Below are positions 27,399-37,093 of a stretch of 64,000 nucleotides of DNA, piece after piece (the stretch's first letter is position 1; the number at the start of each line of letters is the position of its first letter). The translations under genes were made by a program, and so were the position numbers. The stretch is from JBASEY01 sp964404285 (GTDB lineage: Bacteria > CSSED10-310): the NCBI GenBank assembly GCA_964404285.1, contig CAYOJK010000012.1, positions 11,590 to 75,589 of the forward strand, written 5' to 3'. Under the pieces are notes generated by a model, which was given only the letters and a program-made list of their open reading frames with translations, was not told the DNA's origin and made no database searches.

Positions 27399-29240
27399 TT
27401 AAGTTTCTATTTTCAGCCGCTGCATTCGGTATCTTAGCGTCGATTCCGACAATCCCAATGCTTTTGCCGCCTTTGTCACAATCTTACGATTTTGTTCCAA
27501 AGCCGTAAGAATCAGACTGGTTTCCAATGCGTCCAACTGACAACGTAAACCCATGCTTTTAGGAGAGGCCCCTGAAGGTTGATCACACAGCCTATACGGT
27601 AAATCGCCGATCTGTATTTCATCTTCATGACACACTGCCGCTATATAACTCATCATGTCACGTAACTCTGTGATATTGCCAGGCCATGAATGACGAACAA
27701 GCAACTCCGCCACCTGAGGATTGAATTCGGGCACAGCTCGATTTGACGGTAAATATTCACGCAGAAAATGTTTTGCCAACAACAGTATGTCTTCATTTCG
27801 CTCTTTCAATGATGGTAAAAACAGCTTTGTAGGATAGGTCAATTCCAGCAGCTCGGAACTGAATATGTTGTCTCCAACCATTTTTTCCGGATGAACAGAA
27901 GACGATACGATTAAACGAACCGAGATATTTATAAACCGCCGGCCATTGTTTCCGGGTAAACTCTCACCACTCAATGCAACCGCCAACTGCTTCTGAATAT
28001 CAAGCGGAACCGCCGTTATCTCCTGAATATAAAGTGTTCCATCACGCGCAATTTCAAACAACCCAGGCTTCGTTTCGTTTTCTTCCGCCCCAAATAAAAC
28101 CTCCTTGATTCTATCTCGAGGAGTCGATAAAGCATCCATAAACACAAACGGAAAATCTTTTCTATCACTGAAAACATGAATCCGCTTGGCTAATGTCAAA
28201 CGGCCGGTTCCACGTTCACCCTGTATAAAAACGTGGCGGTCTGATCGAGCGACACGCATCGCAATGAACATCAGTTGCTGATATTTTTTGTTTGAACTAT
28301 GACTCTTAAGTTCAGTTTCTGTGGGTATTTTACCAAAAAAGTGTAATCGTTCAGCCTCATATCCGCTGAGTTTATTTTCCTGAAGCTTTTGATCGATAAT
28401 TCTTGTTATCGCCACAGCGAATAACCGGGCCAAGTGACACAAAATGCTCAGGTCATCATCGTTAAAAGCTTTCTTTCCGACAGATCGATCAAGATAGATG
28501 ACGGTTCGGGTTAACCCCGAATCGATACCCGCGGCACATATAAAAGATCCTATACCCTTTTTCCCAAGAGCAGCAAAATGGTCTTTCGATTTGGCTTTAG
28601 GCAAAGCAATGCAAGCGCCTTGTTCTGCTGCCACATCACATATATCGGATGGATAATGAACAATCTCACCTTTTTTTGCATGGATCGTTCTGCCGGTCTC
28701 ACTATCGGAACATTTTAAAAGAGCAATTCCATTGTCTGCATCCAGAACACTCATTATCTTTCTCAATATCAGACCTGATTGCTGTCGGCTGAACCTAAAG
28801 TTCATAATATCATCGAATACACCAATTAAATCCTTTGCGTTGGCGCTGAAAAAACCCGTATCTTTTTCAAGTATCTCTGAAACCGAAAGGTAGTGGGATG
28901 GAGAAACAACCAAATCAAAGCTTTCAGCTTTCATTTCGCCTTTGATTTCCAAACTTATAGTACTATTTCCCATACGGATAGACGTTCCAGGAGAAATTCG
29001 TTTTTCTCGGGTAATCGGCGAATTTTTGATATAGGTGCCGTTTGAGCTTCCCAGATCACTGATCGTTATCTTGTCAGGCGCCTCTATTCGTAAAGCGGCA
29101 TGTCGCCGCGAAATCTCCGGGTCAAGAATCCTTACATCACAGGAAGCATCCCGACCAATAATAACTTCGTTCTTTTCTAATAGAACGCTGCGGGTTTTAC
29201 TGTTAGGAGCTTTGATACGCAAGCTAATTGAAATATTCAT
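27399..29240 (-). CDS. FHA-GAF-AAA+-Fis regulator with a degenerate sigma-54 activator domain
   Basis: 613 residues from the ATG at 29240 (AGGAGG in front). The FHA domain is at about 1-100 (IIGRDASCDVRI, SRRHA, SNGTY), so it should bind a phospho-Thr peptide. A GAF-like domain spans about 135-285. The AAA+ part (about 315-540) aligns with NtrC-type activators but is damaged: Walker A reads GERGTGR, with Arg (347) for Lys; Walker B reads GTLYIQEI, with Gln (406) for Asp; and the GAFTGA loop is deleted. The C-terminal Fis-type helix-turn-helix (KAAKALGLSESTLRYRMQ) is intact. It probably binds DNA and senses a signal without driving sigma-54. It is divergent from a TldD/PmbA pair. Confidence 0.88.
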   Translation of the reverse strand: MNISISLRIKAPNSKTRSVLLEKNEVIIGRDASCDVRILDPEISRRHAALRIEAPDKITISDLGSSNGTYIKNSPITREKRISPGTSIRMGNSTISLEIKGEMKAESFDLVVSPSHYLSVSEILEKDTGFFSANAKDLIGVFDDIMNFRFSRQQSGLILRKIMSVLDADNGIALLKCSDSETGRTIHAKKGEIVHYPSDICDVAAEQGACIALPKAKSKDHFAALGKKGIGSFICAAGIDSGLTRTVIYLDRSVGKKAFNDDDLSILCHLARLFAVAITRIIDQKLQENKLSGYEAERLHFFGKIPTETELKSHSSNKKYQQLMFIAMRVARSDRHVFIQGERGTGRLTLAKRIHVFSDRKDFPFVFMDALSTPRDRIKEVLFGAEENETKPGLFEIARDGTLYIQEITAVPLDIQKQLAVALSGESLPGNNGRRFINISVRLIVSSSVHPEKMVGDNIFSSELLELTYPTKLFLPSLKERNEDILLLAKHFLREYLPSNRAVPEFNPQVAELLVRHSWPGNITELRDMMSYIAAVCHEDEIQIGDLPYRLCDQPSGASPKSMGLRCQLDALETSLILTALEQNRKIVTKAAKALGLSESTLRYRMQRLKIET

Positions 29241-29393
29241 GAAATCCTCCTGATAGGCGGAAATTTTAAATTTTCCGGCAGGACGCACACATCTAGAAAA
29301 AACCTTTTTCCAAGCCTATTGTAACTATTGATTGACCTTAAATCGACAAAATTTTACACTCTCCCTCGGCACATGCTGCCATTCCAATCTTGG

Positions 29394-29412
29394 TATCTTG
29401 AATATCAAGATA
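29394..29412. promoter_or_regulatory. 19-base palindrome between the FHA regulator and tldD
   Basis: TATCTTGA at 29394-29401 and TCAAGATA at 29405-29412 are perfect complements around a three-base centre. The site lies between divergent start codons, 65 bases before the tldD-like ATG. It is a good candidate operator, possibly for the Fis-type domain of the adjacent regulator. Confidence 0.45.
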
Positions 29413-29476
29413 GAATCATAACTGCAATGCCGGGTAAACTGCCGGATGCGCTGAAGAAAATATTAAGGAGAAGGTA

Positions 29477-30931
29477 ATGGTTGATGTGGATAAATTACTC
29501 GAAACCGCCTTGAACGAGGCGGCGAACAAAAAACTCGAATTTTTGGAAAGCCATTGGGGAAGATACCAAGAACAATTCCTCCGAGCTCGCGACCAGGTAG
29601 TCGATATTATTTCGGATAAAACCAGTGAAGGAATGAATGTCAGAGTGTTTCACAAAGGCGCTTGGGGATTTGCTGCCGGCATCGTCATGACAGAAGACGA
29701 TATGGCCAAACTTGTTCGAAAAGCTATAGAGGTAGCTAGAGCCGGGGCTAGAATTTCCAAAATACCCATTGTCCTGACACCATTAAAGGCCTATGAATCA
29801 CAATGGCAATCAGCTTTTCAAATAGACCCGTTCACTGTCCCATTGCAGGAGAAACTCGATCTTTTACTTGCGATAAATGCGTCTATGGCAGGTGTAAACC
29901 GTGTCAGTGAGACGTCATCGAACATGTTTTTCCATAGAACCGACAAAAAATATGTCAACACGTTAGGCAGCCGTATTGACCAAGTGATGGTGAGCGGAGA
30001 TGCTGATTTCTATGCTACCGCTGTAGGTAACAATCGACATGAAACAAGGAGCTATCAAAGCTTGCAACAGGCAGTAGGATATGAAGGTATCCGACCTGAT
30101 GACCTTTTAGCCGCTGCGCCTCGTGTTGCCAGGGAAGCCGTTGAACTGTTGGATGCCAAGCCCTGGGATGGTAACACAGCAGACCTGATTTTGATGCCGA
30201 ACCACACTCGCCTTGTCATTCATGAATCCATCGGACACGCTACCGAACTCGATAGAGTCCTGGGATGGGAATCCGATTACGCCGGAACATCTTTTGCCAC
30301 CCCGGACAAATTGAATCACTATCGATACGGTTCGGAACTGTTCAATGTCACCGCTGATAGAACACTCCCAAATGGCCTGGCAACCTGTGCTTTTGACGAT
30401 GAAGGTGTTCCGGCGGATAGATGGAAACTCATCGAAAACGGTATTTTAGTCGATTACTCGACAACGCGTGATACCGCGCCTTTGATCAGCCGAAAAAACA
30501 GCCACGGTTGTTCCCGAGCCGATCATTGGAGTTCTTTTCCTATTCTCAGAATGGCAAACATCGGCATCGACCCTGGGCCGAAAGGTTCGCCTACGCTGAC
30601 TCAACTGATTGAAGACACGGATAATGGTATCCTGGTTGATGGAATGGCCGCTTTTAGCATCGATCACCAGCGCCTGAATTTTCAATTCAGCGGCGAATAT
30701 TGCAGACGTATTCGAAAGGGAAAAATTGAAGAACCACTATGGAATATTGTTTATGACGGCGCCAATCCAACATTCTGGAGTTCTCTCGACAGCATCTGCG
30801 ACGCCGAAGAATGGCGACCTTATGGTCTGATGGGCTGTGCAAAAGGTCAACCCGTTCAAAACGCCACCTTGACACATGGCAGCGCACCATTACGCCTGAA
30901 AAATATCTCGATACGGAGGAATGCGAAATGA
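29477..30931 (+). CDS. TldD-like metalloprotease subunit (pair 1)
   Basis: 484 residues with a strong AAGGAGAAGG site before the ATG. The TldD/PmbA family is shown by the zinc motif HESIGHATELDR (HExxxH, about residues 251-262) and by TFDDEG-like AFDDEGVPADRWKLIENG. TldD is the catalytic partner of a TldD-TldE heterodimer that unfolds and threads peptides into a closed protease. Known roles are maturation of microcin B17 and degradation of CcdA. The PmbA-like partner overlaps its stop by four bases. This protein is distinct from the second TldD at 50516. Confidence 0.88.
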   Translation: MVDVDKLLETALNEAANKKLEFLESHWGRYQEQFLRARDQVVDIISDKTSEGMNVRVFHKGAWGFAAGIVMTEDDMAKLVRKAIEVARAGARISKIPIVLTPLKAYESQWQSAFQIDPFTVPLQEKLDLLLAINASMAGVNRVSETSSNMFFHRTDKKYVNTLGSRIDQVMVSGDADFYATAVGNNRHETRSYQSLQQAVGYEGIRPDDLLAAAPRVAREAVELLDAKPWDGNTADLILMPNHTRLVIHESIGHATELDRVLGWESDYAGTSFATPDKLNHYRYGSELFNVTADRTLPNGLATCAFDDEGVPADRWKLIENGILVDYSTTRDTAPLISRKNSHGCSRADHWSSFPILRMANIGIDPGPKGSPTLTQLIEDTDNGILVDGMAAFSIDHQRLNFQFSGEYCRRIRKGKIEEPLWNIVYDGANPTFWSSLDSICDAEEWRPYGLMGCAKGQPVQNATLTHGSAPLRLKNISIRRNAK

Positions 30932-32298
30932 CATTATTGAATACCGAAATTCTTTTGGAGACAGTTCTGGAAAAAGCCAGAAAACATGGAGCCGATCATG
31001 CTGCTGCCATTCTATCGCAAGATCACAAGGGTTCCATTCGCTTTGCAGCCAATCGAATTACACAACATAAAACCCATCAAAATACCTCGCTAATTTTGGC
31101 TGTAGCAATCGGCAGAAGAGAAGCTGTCATTCAAACCAATTTGCTTCAAAATAATAACCTGGATGATCTGGCTAAAAAAGCGATTGAATTTGCCCGGAAC
31201 GCGCCGGAAAACCCGGAATTTTTTGAACCTATAAACCCGCAGAAGTATACAGATACTGAAGCTTGGTTCGAAAGCACCGCCCAGCTCCATGTCAACTCTC
31301 GCGCCGAAGCCGTAAAAACAATATGTGAAATGGCCGAAACAGAAGATGTCAATATATATGGAAATCTGGATACAACAGAAAAAAATAACACTGTTGGAAA
31401 TACTAAAGGTTTATTTGTTGAACAGCCTTCTACAGAAATTTCCCTCTCCCTCTCTACTCGAACCCGCAACCATGATGGAAGCAGCCAGGCACATCTATGG
31501 ACAGGTGATTGGAATGATTTTTCATACCAAGAAAGCGTGGAACGAACAATACGAATTGCTAAACAATCAGCAAACCCACGCCCATTGGATCCCGGAACAT
31601 ACACCGTCATTCTGTCACCTAAAGCGCTCTCTGAATACCTGATGTTTCTGATTTTTTCCATGGATGCTCGTGAAGCTGATAAAGGTCACTCCTTTTTCGG
31701 AAAATCCGCAAATAATAGTAGATTAGGCGATAAATGTTTCAAGGAGTTTATCTCGATAAAAAGTGTCACCTATCATCCAGAACTGCCAACGTTGAAATTC
31801 GGAGGCGCTACCGGTTCAGGAGGTTCACATGCCGGCAAAGTCTTCAGCATGGGCTTGCCGGTCAAAACCGTGGAGTGGATCAAAGAAGGTGTTGTCAACA
31901 ATTTACAACATTCACCTTATTATGCTCGTTTGAAAAATATCGACCCGATAGCATATCCACCAAACTTATTAATGCTAGGAGGAATGTCCTCTTACGAAAA
32001 CTTGATTGCCGGCGTTGACAAAGGGCTTTTGATTGAATCCTTCTGGTATGTCAACCCCCTTGATTGGAGTCGCCTAGAGCTCACCGGCCTGACGCGCGAT
32101 GGTGTTTTCTTGATTGAAAACGGGGAAATCCGTTATCCAGTCAACAATTTTCGTTTTAATGATTCACCGATAAACAGCCTAAACCGGATAACCGATATGA
32201 CGCCAATCCTAAAAACTTACGGCGAATATTTACCGGGATATTTCCCTTGGGTGCGGATAGATGGATTTCATTTGTCCAGCGTTTCACATGCCGTGTGA
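30928..32298 (+). CDS. PmbA/TldE-like partner subunit (pair 1)
   Basis: 456 residues from the ATG at 30928, preceded by GGAGG and overlapping the previous stop (ATGA). N-terminal ILLETVLEKARKHGADHAA and the C-terminal run GLLIESFWYVNPLDWSRLELTGLTRDG-like segment (split at residues about 405-430) fit the TldD/PmbA fold. No HExxxH zinc motif is present, as expected for the non-catalytic TldE/PmbA subunit. It should pair with the upstream TldD-like protein. The end of the gene forms a strong stem-loop. Confidence 0.85.
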   Translation: MTLLNTEILLETVLEKARKHGADHAAAILSQDHKGSIRFAANRITQHKTHQNTSLILAVAIGRREAVIQTNLLQNNNLDDLAKKAIEFARNAPENPEFFEPINPQKYTDTEAWFESTAQLHVNSRAEAVKTICEMAETEDVNIYGNLDTTEKNNTVGNTKGLFVEQPSTEISLSLSTRTRNHDGSSQAHLWTGDWNDFSYQESVERTIRIAKQSANPRPLDPGTYTVILSPKALSEYLMFLIFSMDAREADKGHSFFGKSANNSRLGDKCFKEFISIKSVTYHPELPTLKFGGATGSGGSHAGKVFSMGLPVKTVEWIKEGVVNNLQHSPYYARLKNIDPIAYPPNLLMLGGMSSYENLIAGVDKGLLIESFWYVNPLDWSRLELTGLTRDGVFLIENGEIRYPVNNFRFNDSPINSLNRITDMTPILKTYGEYLPGYFPWVRIDGFHLSSVSHAV

Positions 32299-32308
32299 GC
32301 GAAACGCT
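32278..32308. terminator. Stem-loop across the pmbA-like stop codon
   Basis: AGCGTTTC at 32278-32285 pairs perfectly with GAAACGCT at 32301-32308, with further pairing inside (CACA with TGTG). The stop codon is in the loop side. No T run follows on either strand, so it may protect the transcript 3' end or act with other factors. Confidence 0.35.
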
Positions 32309-32359
32309 GTTTCGACAACATCTCGTTTTAGGAATTAAACGTTTTAATGATGGCACATG

Positions 32360-33763
32360 CTAATACCACGGGATTGACACTGGATCGAACAAAGTAACGA
32401 ATGTCGTTTTTCCTTTTTTTACAGTGACTTCCCTTGTGATTTCGTATTGAGCGCCGGTAAAAGTTGATCGCTTGAATACAAGCTGATAGTCCCCTTCTTC
32501 AAGGGCAATCCGAGCATAGTCGATATGGTGAGGCAATGTCTGCCAATTTCGAGTATCGGCTTTTTCCGTGACTGCATTGATGATTGAAACAATCAAGCCA
32601 AGGCCTTCATCTTGGTCATGTGCCGCTTTTTCAAATCCCTTTTTCAACACTAAACGAAGCAACGCTTCTGCTAGTTCTCGCCCCATACGGTCCTGGAGAT
32701 TTAAAAATGCTATCGCGTTGATATCTTGAGCTTTTTCCAGCACGATTTCTTTCGAGTCAACAATCACTCTGCACTCAATAAAAAATGGAGGTCTTTCTAA
32801 ATACCGCGGTAGAGCCATCCGGATAAAACTCAAATCCGTTATATCACCACTCCCCTCACCGGTTGGTGGAATCGGCAACCAGATATCTTCTTCCTGGTTG
32901 ACAAACACCATGACTCCACCTGCTCCACGTTCAATAAAAAAATTCAAGCTGTCTTCTGTTTTGATCGGTCCCAACCCATCATTCCAAAATACAACGATAT
33001 CGCCTGTCTGGCTGTTTTGAGGAAGTGATTGCGCTACTGATTCATATTCTTTCTGGTAAAAAGCATATTCTTGCAGCATTCCGGCCTTTTGCGCCGATCT
33101 CAGCAAATCCCGTATCAATTGTTCTGGAACCGGCACATTATAGTATGTCAGATAATCCGTTTCATATAATGCCAAAGCATTTCTATAACAGATGAAAGCA
33201 TTATTGTATTCCTTTGATGCATCATAAAAAATACCCATTAAATTCCATGCGAATGCATCGCCGGAATAATGGTTTCGTTTATTAGACTCATACCGATCAT
33301 TGATTTCATTGAGTTTAATATTAATTCGTCTGCATTCGACAAGGGCGTCGGATAAGTTTCCAGACATTGCGTGATTCAAAGCTTTGAAATAATGAATTTG
33401 AACACGTTCAAAATCTTCTCCAGGATAGGGAACAACACTAGGATTGGTAATAAAAGACAATGCTTCAAGGCCGTAATTTTTGATAAAACCATCTATAAAA
33501 TCATAGGCATTTTCAAACATTTCATTGCTGGCATCGTATTCTCCAGCCATATGAAGAGCTGTTCCTTTTTCCAAACAATATAACAATCTATTCCGATTTT
33601 TTTTGATCACGCGATCCCTATCCAGATAATCAACGGCCTCTTTGTATTCACCAGCTGTGATAGCCTGGTGAAATGCAATATTTTGCTGATAATAGGTTGT
33701 GCATCCCGCCGACACGCTTATCAGGAAGACAAGGGCGGTTGAAGCTCTGAAGAAGGAATTCAT
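32360..33763 (-). CDS. COG3014-like TPR lipoprotein
   Basis: 467 residues from the ATG at 33763, chosen because it gives a clean lipoprotein signal peptide (lipobox VSAGC at about 16-20); the open frame extends to 33853 inside the neighbour. The body has TPR-like helices (about 35-230: AGEYKEAVDYLDRDR, AGEYDASNEMFENAYDFI, SGNLSDALVECRRI). The C-terminal half is of beta character and contains ILEKAQDINAIA-like and DTRNWQTLPHHIDYARI segments. This is the layout of the uncharacterised COG3014 family. It lies directly downstream of an LpoB-like gene, a pairing seen in other Gram-negatives, suggesting a joint role at the cell wall. Confidence 0.7.
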   Translation of the reverse strand: MNSFFRASTALVFLISVSAGCTTYYQQNIAFHQAITAGEYKEAVDYLDRDRVIKKNRNRLLYCLEKGTALHMAGEYDASNEMFENAYDFIDGFIKNYGLEALSFITNPSVVPYPGEDFERVQIHYFKALNHAMSGNLSDALVECRRINIKLNEINDRYESNKRNHYSGDAFAWNLMGIFYDASKEYNNAFICYRNALALYETDYLTYYNVPVPEQLIRDLLRSAQKAGMLQEYAFYQKEYESVAQSLPQNSQTGDIVVFWNDGLGPIKTEDSLNFFIERGAGGVMVFVNQEEDIWLPIPPTGEGSGDITDLSFIRMALPRYLERPPFFIECRVIVDSKEIVLEKAQDINAIAFLNLQDRMGRELAEALLRLVLKKGFEKAAHDQDEGLGLIVSIINAVTEKADTRNWQTLPHHIDYARIALEEGDYQLVFKRSTFTGAQYEITREVTVKKGKTTFVTLFDPVSIPWY

Positions 33764-33807
33764 GCAGAGAATTATTTGTTTAATCACAGTGTGTTTGATT
33801 GGGTAAA

Positions 33808-34398
33808 TTAATATCGGTTTACAAATTTTCTGATTTTTTTGGTTCCAAGCCACACTTTTTCATTTGTTTCGATATCGGTGAGTTCCAGGTCAACTTGATA
33901 ATAGACAAGCTGCTGTCGGTCCTGCGAATCGACAATTGAATTGATAACACCTTGGAGCATAAAATCCGCTCCTAATTCCCGCCGCCACCGCTTCGCCGTA
34001 TCCGGATCGGCAAACTGTTGCTGGTCAGCGCGTTCATCACGGAGCTGTTCACGCGCCTCAGCGGACTGAACAATTCGAACGCTTCCTGCATTGATGAAAG
34101 CACGCTCCATATCTTTGATAAACGTATCCGTGCTGATCAATTCATGGGTTCGATTGAGAACAGCGCCGACTATAACGGTAGGTTTTTTGCCGTTATTTTC
34201 CAGAAACGTCATGTACCAAGGGCGATTCAGCGCGTCGGAAATCATTTCTTCAGCGACAAGGCGTGAATCGGTATCATTCCAACGACCACTCAGATCGATC
34301 GGTTCATCGGTTTCGATTCTGTGAACACGTGGCGCTGTCTGGCAACCGGTTAAAACCACTATGGAGCACAAGAAAATAGTCATTGTAAATCTAATCAT
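33808..34398 (-). CDS. lpoB: Penicillin-binding protein activator LpoB-like lipoprotein
   Basis: 196 residues from the ATG at 34398 (AGAGG in front). The signal peptide ends at the lipobox VLTGC (about 15-19). The rest matches the LpoB family: IDLSGRWNDTDSRLVAEEM, then TVIVGAVLNRTHELISTD, DRQQLVYYQVDLELTDIET and a C-terminal W-x-G-x-K-x-I ending. LpoB is an outer-membrane lipoprotein that reaches through the peptidoglycan to activate bifunctional PBP1b-type synthases. No such synthase is in this window, though a PBP5-type carboxypeptidase lies 1.5 kb upstream. Confidence 0.85.
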   Translation of the reverse strand: MIRFTMTIFLCSIVVLTGCQTAPRVHRIETDEPIDLSGRWNDTDSRLVAEEMISDALNRPWYMTFLENNGKKPTVIVGAVLNRTHELISTDTFIKDMERAFINAGSVRIVQSAEAREQLRDERADQQQFADPDTAKRWRRELGADFMLQGVINSIVDSQDRQQLVYYQVDLELTDIETNEKVWLGTKKIRKFVNRY

Positions 34399-34532
34399 GG
34401 TAAACCTCTTTGTACAAAATCCAGCCTGGCCATGATAGAGTATTCTTTTGTAAAAGATCAACTTTGTTCGATATTTCTCAAAAAGTCACAGCGTTACGAT
34501 TCAAGCCGGCGCGAACAGCTCGTAACAAAAAT

Positions 34533-35714
34533 CTACTGTAACGATTGAGGCATCAATGGTATCGGGTAATGAAATCCAAGGTCTTGTTTGCCTTTGTCAG
34601 GTTTATTGTCGATGGTCGTCGTGCCGATATTTTCCGGTAGAGCGCCTCGATCAATGCACGGGGACAGAGAATCCAGCCTGTATCCTTGAACGAACAACGG
34701 GTCTTCCGAGATGCAGTTAATTCTGCGACCGACGTTTTCGACATCGGCGATGGCATTACCCCAGATATTGCAGTTGTAAACCCTGGGGCGCGGCGTATCG
34801 TTTTCATTGTCTGCCGGAACAACGTGTATGCCAATACCGCTATTTTGTGCAATAATCGAATGTTCTATCACAGGCATATTAGGAGCGCCTTCAAGATAAA
34901 CACAGATAATCCCGTCACCCTTGTTCGCTGCAATCGTATTAGCGGAAATTTTCGGGTTCAATTCATACGGACGCCACGTGTAATCTTGCCAGCAAAATAC
35001 ACCGCAACTGTCCTCCCTACCCAAAGTGCCGTTTCCAATTACCAAATTATTGACGATTTCAGCACAAGATGAATGTATAACGGAAATTCCCAACCAAAAG
35101 TTGTTGGTAACAATGTTGTCTCGAAAAATTGCAAACGTTTCATTACATTCGATTCCGATATCGTTATGCTCCACAATGTTGAACCGGATAACAGGCGGTA
35201 TTCCCATTGCTCCCGAAGCACACTTGTGCAAAATGCCAAACTGGTGTCCTGATACGTAATTGTTCTGAACTGTTGCTGGACCGGTTAAGGTGATGCCTGC
35301 AGTATTTTCAGGGACTTGACCCCCCAGTTGCGGCAGAGATTCCAGCGTTGTTAACGGCCAAATGACTCCTGTCGGGTCTTCTACCGTGAAACCTTCGAAA
35401 ACACTCCGGCTTCTGATCAATACCGTCATCCGGGAATCTTTTGAATCCATTTCAGGCCGTTGAATGATCGTCTTTTTATACCCTTTTACCCCTCTGACAA
35501 TAAGGCTCTTGTTAGCCGGAAACCACACATTCTCGACATAAACCCCCGGCAAAACCAATATGGTGTCACCGCTTTGAACAGAACTGTCTAGAATTGCCTG
35601 CTGAATACTGTCAAAATCAGCCGGCGTATCTTTGCTAACCTTCCACGTCGCTGCCGACAAGGGCAGAACCGTAAGAAGTGTGACACTTATGATAATAAGT
35701 CCAAGCTTTTTCAT
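34533..35714 (-). CDS. Secreted right-handed parallel beta-helix protein
   Basis: 393 residues from the ATG at 35714 (GGGAGG in front). A signal peptide ends near residue 21 (LSAA). WKVSKDTPADFDSIQQAIL and GDTILVLPGVYVENV are the classic opening of a pectate-lyase/NosD-like beta-helix. Repeated N-V/I patterns follow (FNIVEHNDIGIECN, DNIVTNNFWLGISV, NNLVIGNG). Such proteins bind or cleave polysaccharides at the surface; no catalytic residues can be assigned. The C-terminus SLSPCIDRGALPENIGT with a DLGFHYP ending is common in this family. Confidence 0.8.
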   Translation of the reverse strand: MKKLGLIIISVTLLTVLPLSAATWKVSKDTPADFDSIQQAILDSSVQSGDTILVLPGVYVENVWFPANKSLIVRGVKGYKKTIIQRPEMDSKDSRMTVLIRSRSVFEGFTVEDPTGVIWPLTTLESLPQLGGQVPENTAGITLTGPATVQNNYVSGHQFGILHKCASGAMGIPPVIRFNIVEHNDIGIECNETFAIFRDNIVTNNFWLGISVIHSSCAEIVNNLVIGNGTLGREDSCGVFCWQDYTWRPYELNPKISANTIAANKGDGIICVYLEGAPNMPVIEHSIIAQNSGIGIHVVPADNENDTPRPRVYNCNIWGNAIADVENVGRRINCISEDPLFVQGYRLDSLSPCIDRGALPENIGTTTIDNKPDKGKQDLGFHYPIPLMPQSLQ

Positions 35715-35893
35715 AATGTAACCTCCCTGTCTTCTGATAAAAGTATTATTTCTTTTCCAGAACACTTATACCAAAAGAAACTAGAAAAATCAAACTGTTA
35801 CGTCGTTTATCCCTATCGCTTTGGTGATACGGGCGTTGAACGGTTTTCGCCATCAATGACCGAACCAGAGACGGTTCGCGAACCGTTCGATGT

Positions 35894-37078
35894 TCACAAC
35901 CCGACTTTTCGTTTCAATCGTCCCCACCATCCCAGCGCCTCAATCGTTTCAGTCGTTACTAAATCACTTGTTCCCAATTCACGATTATCAAGATAAAAGC
36001 TTATCGTTCCACACAGTATATCGGGTTCCAATGGTGCGACCAATTCACGTTCAAGAGTCGTTTTCATGATAATGTCGTTGATCCTGTCTCTTGGTATAAC
36101 AGCTTTCACGTCGTTTTGAGCTACCGGTCGAGTTTCAAGTTTAGCGCCATTTACGACCGGAATCAGATCTTCAACAGGAAATCCCTCCGTGATCAATTCA
36201 GTATTTATAAATAACGATAAACCCCACTTCATGAGCCTTTCAGCTTCATTAAATCGTTCTTTACCCTTATCACAACCAGCAACAACAGTGATGACTCTAA
36301 CACCCTTTTGTTCTGTTGTAGCTGTTATACTAAAACCCGCATCCCGATAATAACCGGTTTTTAAACCATCGCATCCTTCAAAACTACGCACCAAACGGTT
36401 CGTGTTCGTCATGATAAATGTTCCATCTCGAAATGGTTTGGTATCCAATGATGTCCATTGAAGAATTTCTGGATGCTCGATCAATAATTCACGGGCTAAA
36501 ATAGCCAAATCATGGGCGGTAGTGACATCAGGTCCTCTTTGAGCATCAGGCGGAAGACCGTGTGGGGATTGATAGGTTGTGTTTTCCATCCCTAATTGTG
36601 AAGCTCTAAGATTCATAAGCTCAACAAAACCATCCCGAGTGCCGGCAATATGTTCGGCGATTGCATGACTGGAATCGTTAGCTGATTGGATTAAAACAGA
36701 TACTAAAAGTTCCTGTAATGTAAATGTTTCATTGTGTTTCAAATATACTTGCGAACCACCTATTTTCGATGCTGCCGCCGAGACGGTTATCACATCGTTA
36801 AATGAAATTTCTTCAGATTTCACTTTTTCCATCGTGATCAAAATCAGCATCATTTTGACCATAGATGCAGGATAGATCGTATCATGAATATTGTGTTCAA
36901 AAATGATTTCTCCCGATGAAGTCTCCATTACCAAAGCGGTTTGGCAATTTTTCGGCGGTGACGGCAGGTGTGTCTCGGGAGACAAAAAAGCCAATGAGGA
37001 CGATGCAAAAAACAGGCTTATCAATATAAAAACACAGATTTTTAACCGCGTATTCAAGTCAGGTTGGGAGAACACCAT
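35894..37078 (-). CDS. dacA: D-alanyl-D-alanine carboxypeptidase (PBP5/DacA type)
   Basis: 394 residues with GGAGG before the ATG. A signal peptide ends near residue 30. All three penicillin-binding motifs are present: SxxK in PASMVKMM (about 72), SxN in SANDSS (about 132) and KTG in DGLKTGYY (about 240). A PBP5-type C-terminal beta domain follows, and the end (GWWGRLKRKVGL) is a probable amphipathic membrane anchor. It trims the terminal D-Ala from peptidoglycan pentapeptides in the periplasm. It follows the giant repeat protein by 15 bases and is probably in the same transcript. Confidence 0.93.
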   Translation of the reverse strand: MVFSQPDLNTRLKICVFILISLFFASSSLAFLSPETHLPSPPKNCQTALVMETSSGEIIFEHNIHDTIYPASMVKMMLILITMEKVKSEEISFNDVITVSAAASKIGGSQVYLKHNETFTLQELLVSVLIQSANDSSHAIAEHIAGTRDGFVELMNLRASQLGMENTTYQSPHGLPPDAQRGPDVTTAHDLAILARELLIEHPEILQWTSLDTKPFRDGTFIMTNTNRLVRSFEGCDGLKTGYYRDAGFSITATTEQKGVRVITVVAGCDKGKERFNEAERLMKWGLSLFINTELITEGFPVEDLIPVVNGAKLETRPVAQNDVKAVIPRDRINDIIMKTTLERELVAPLEPDILCGTISFYLDNRELGTSDLVTTETIEALGWWGRLKRKVGL

Positions 37079-37093
37079 AATAATTCCTCCATT

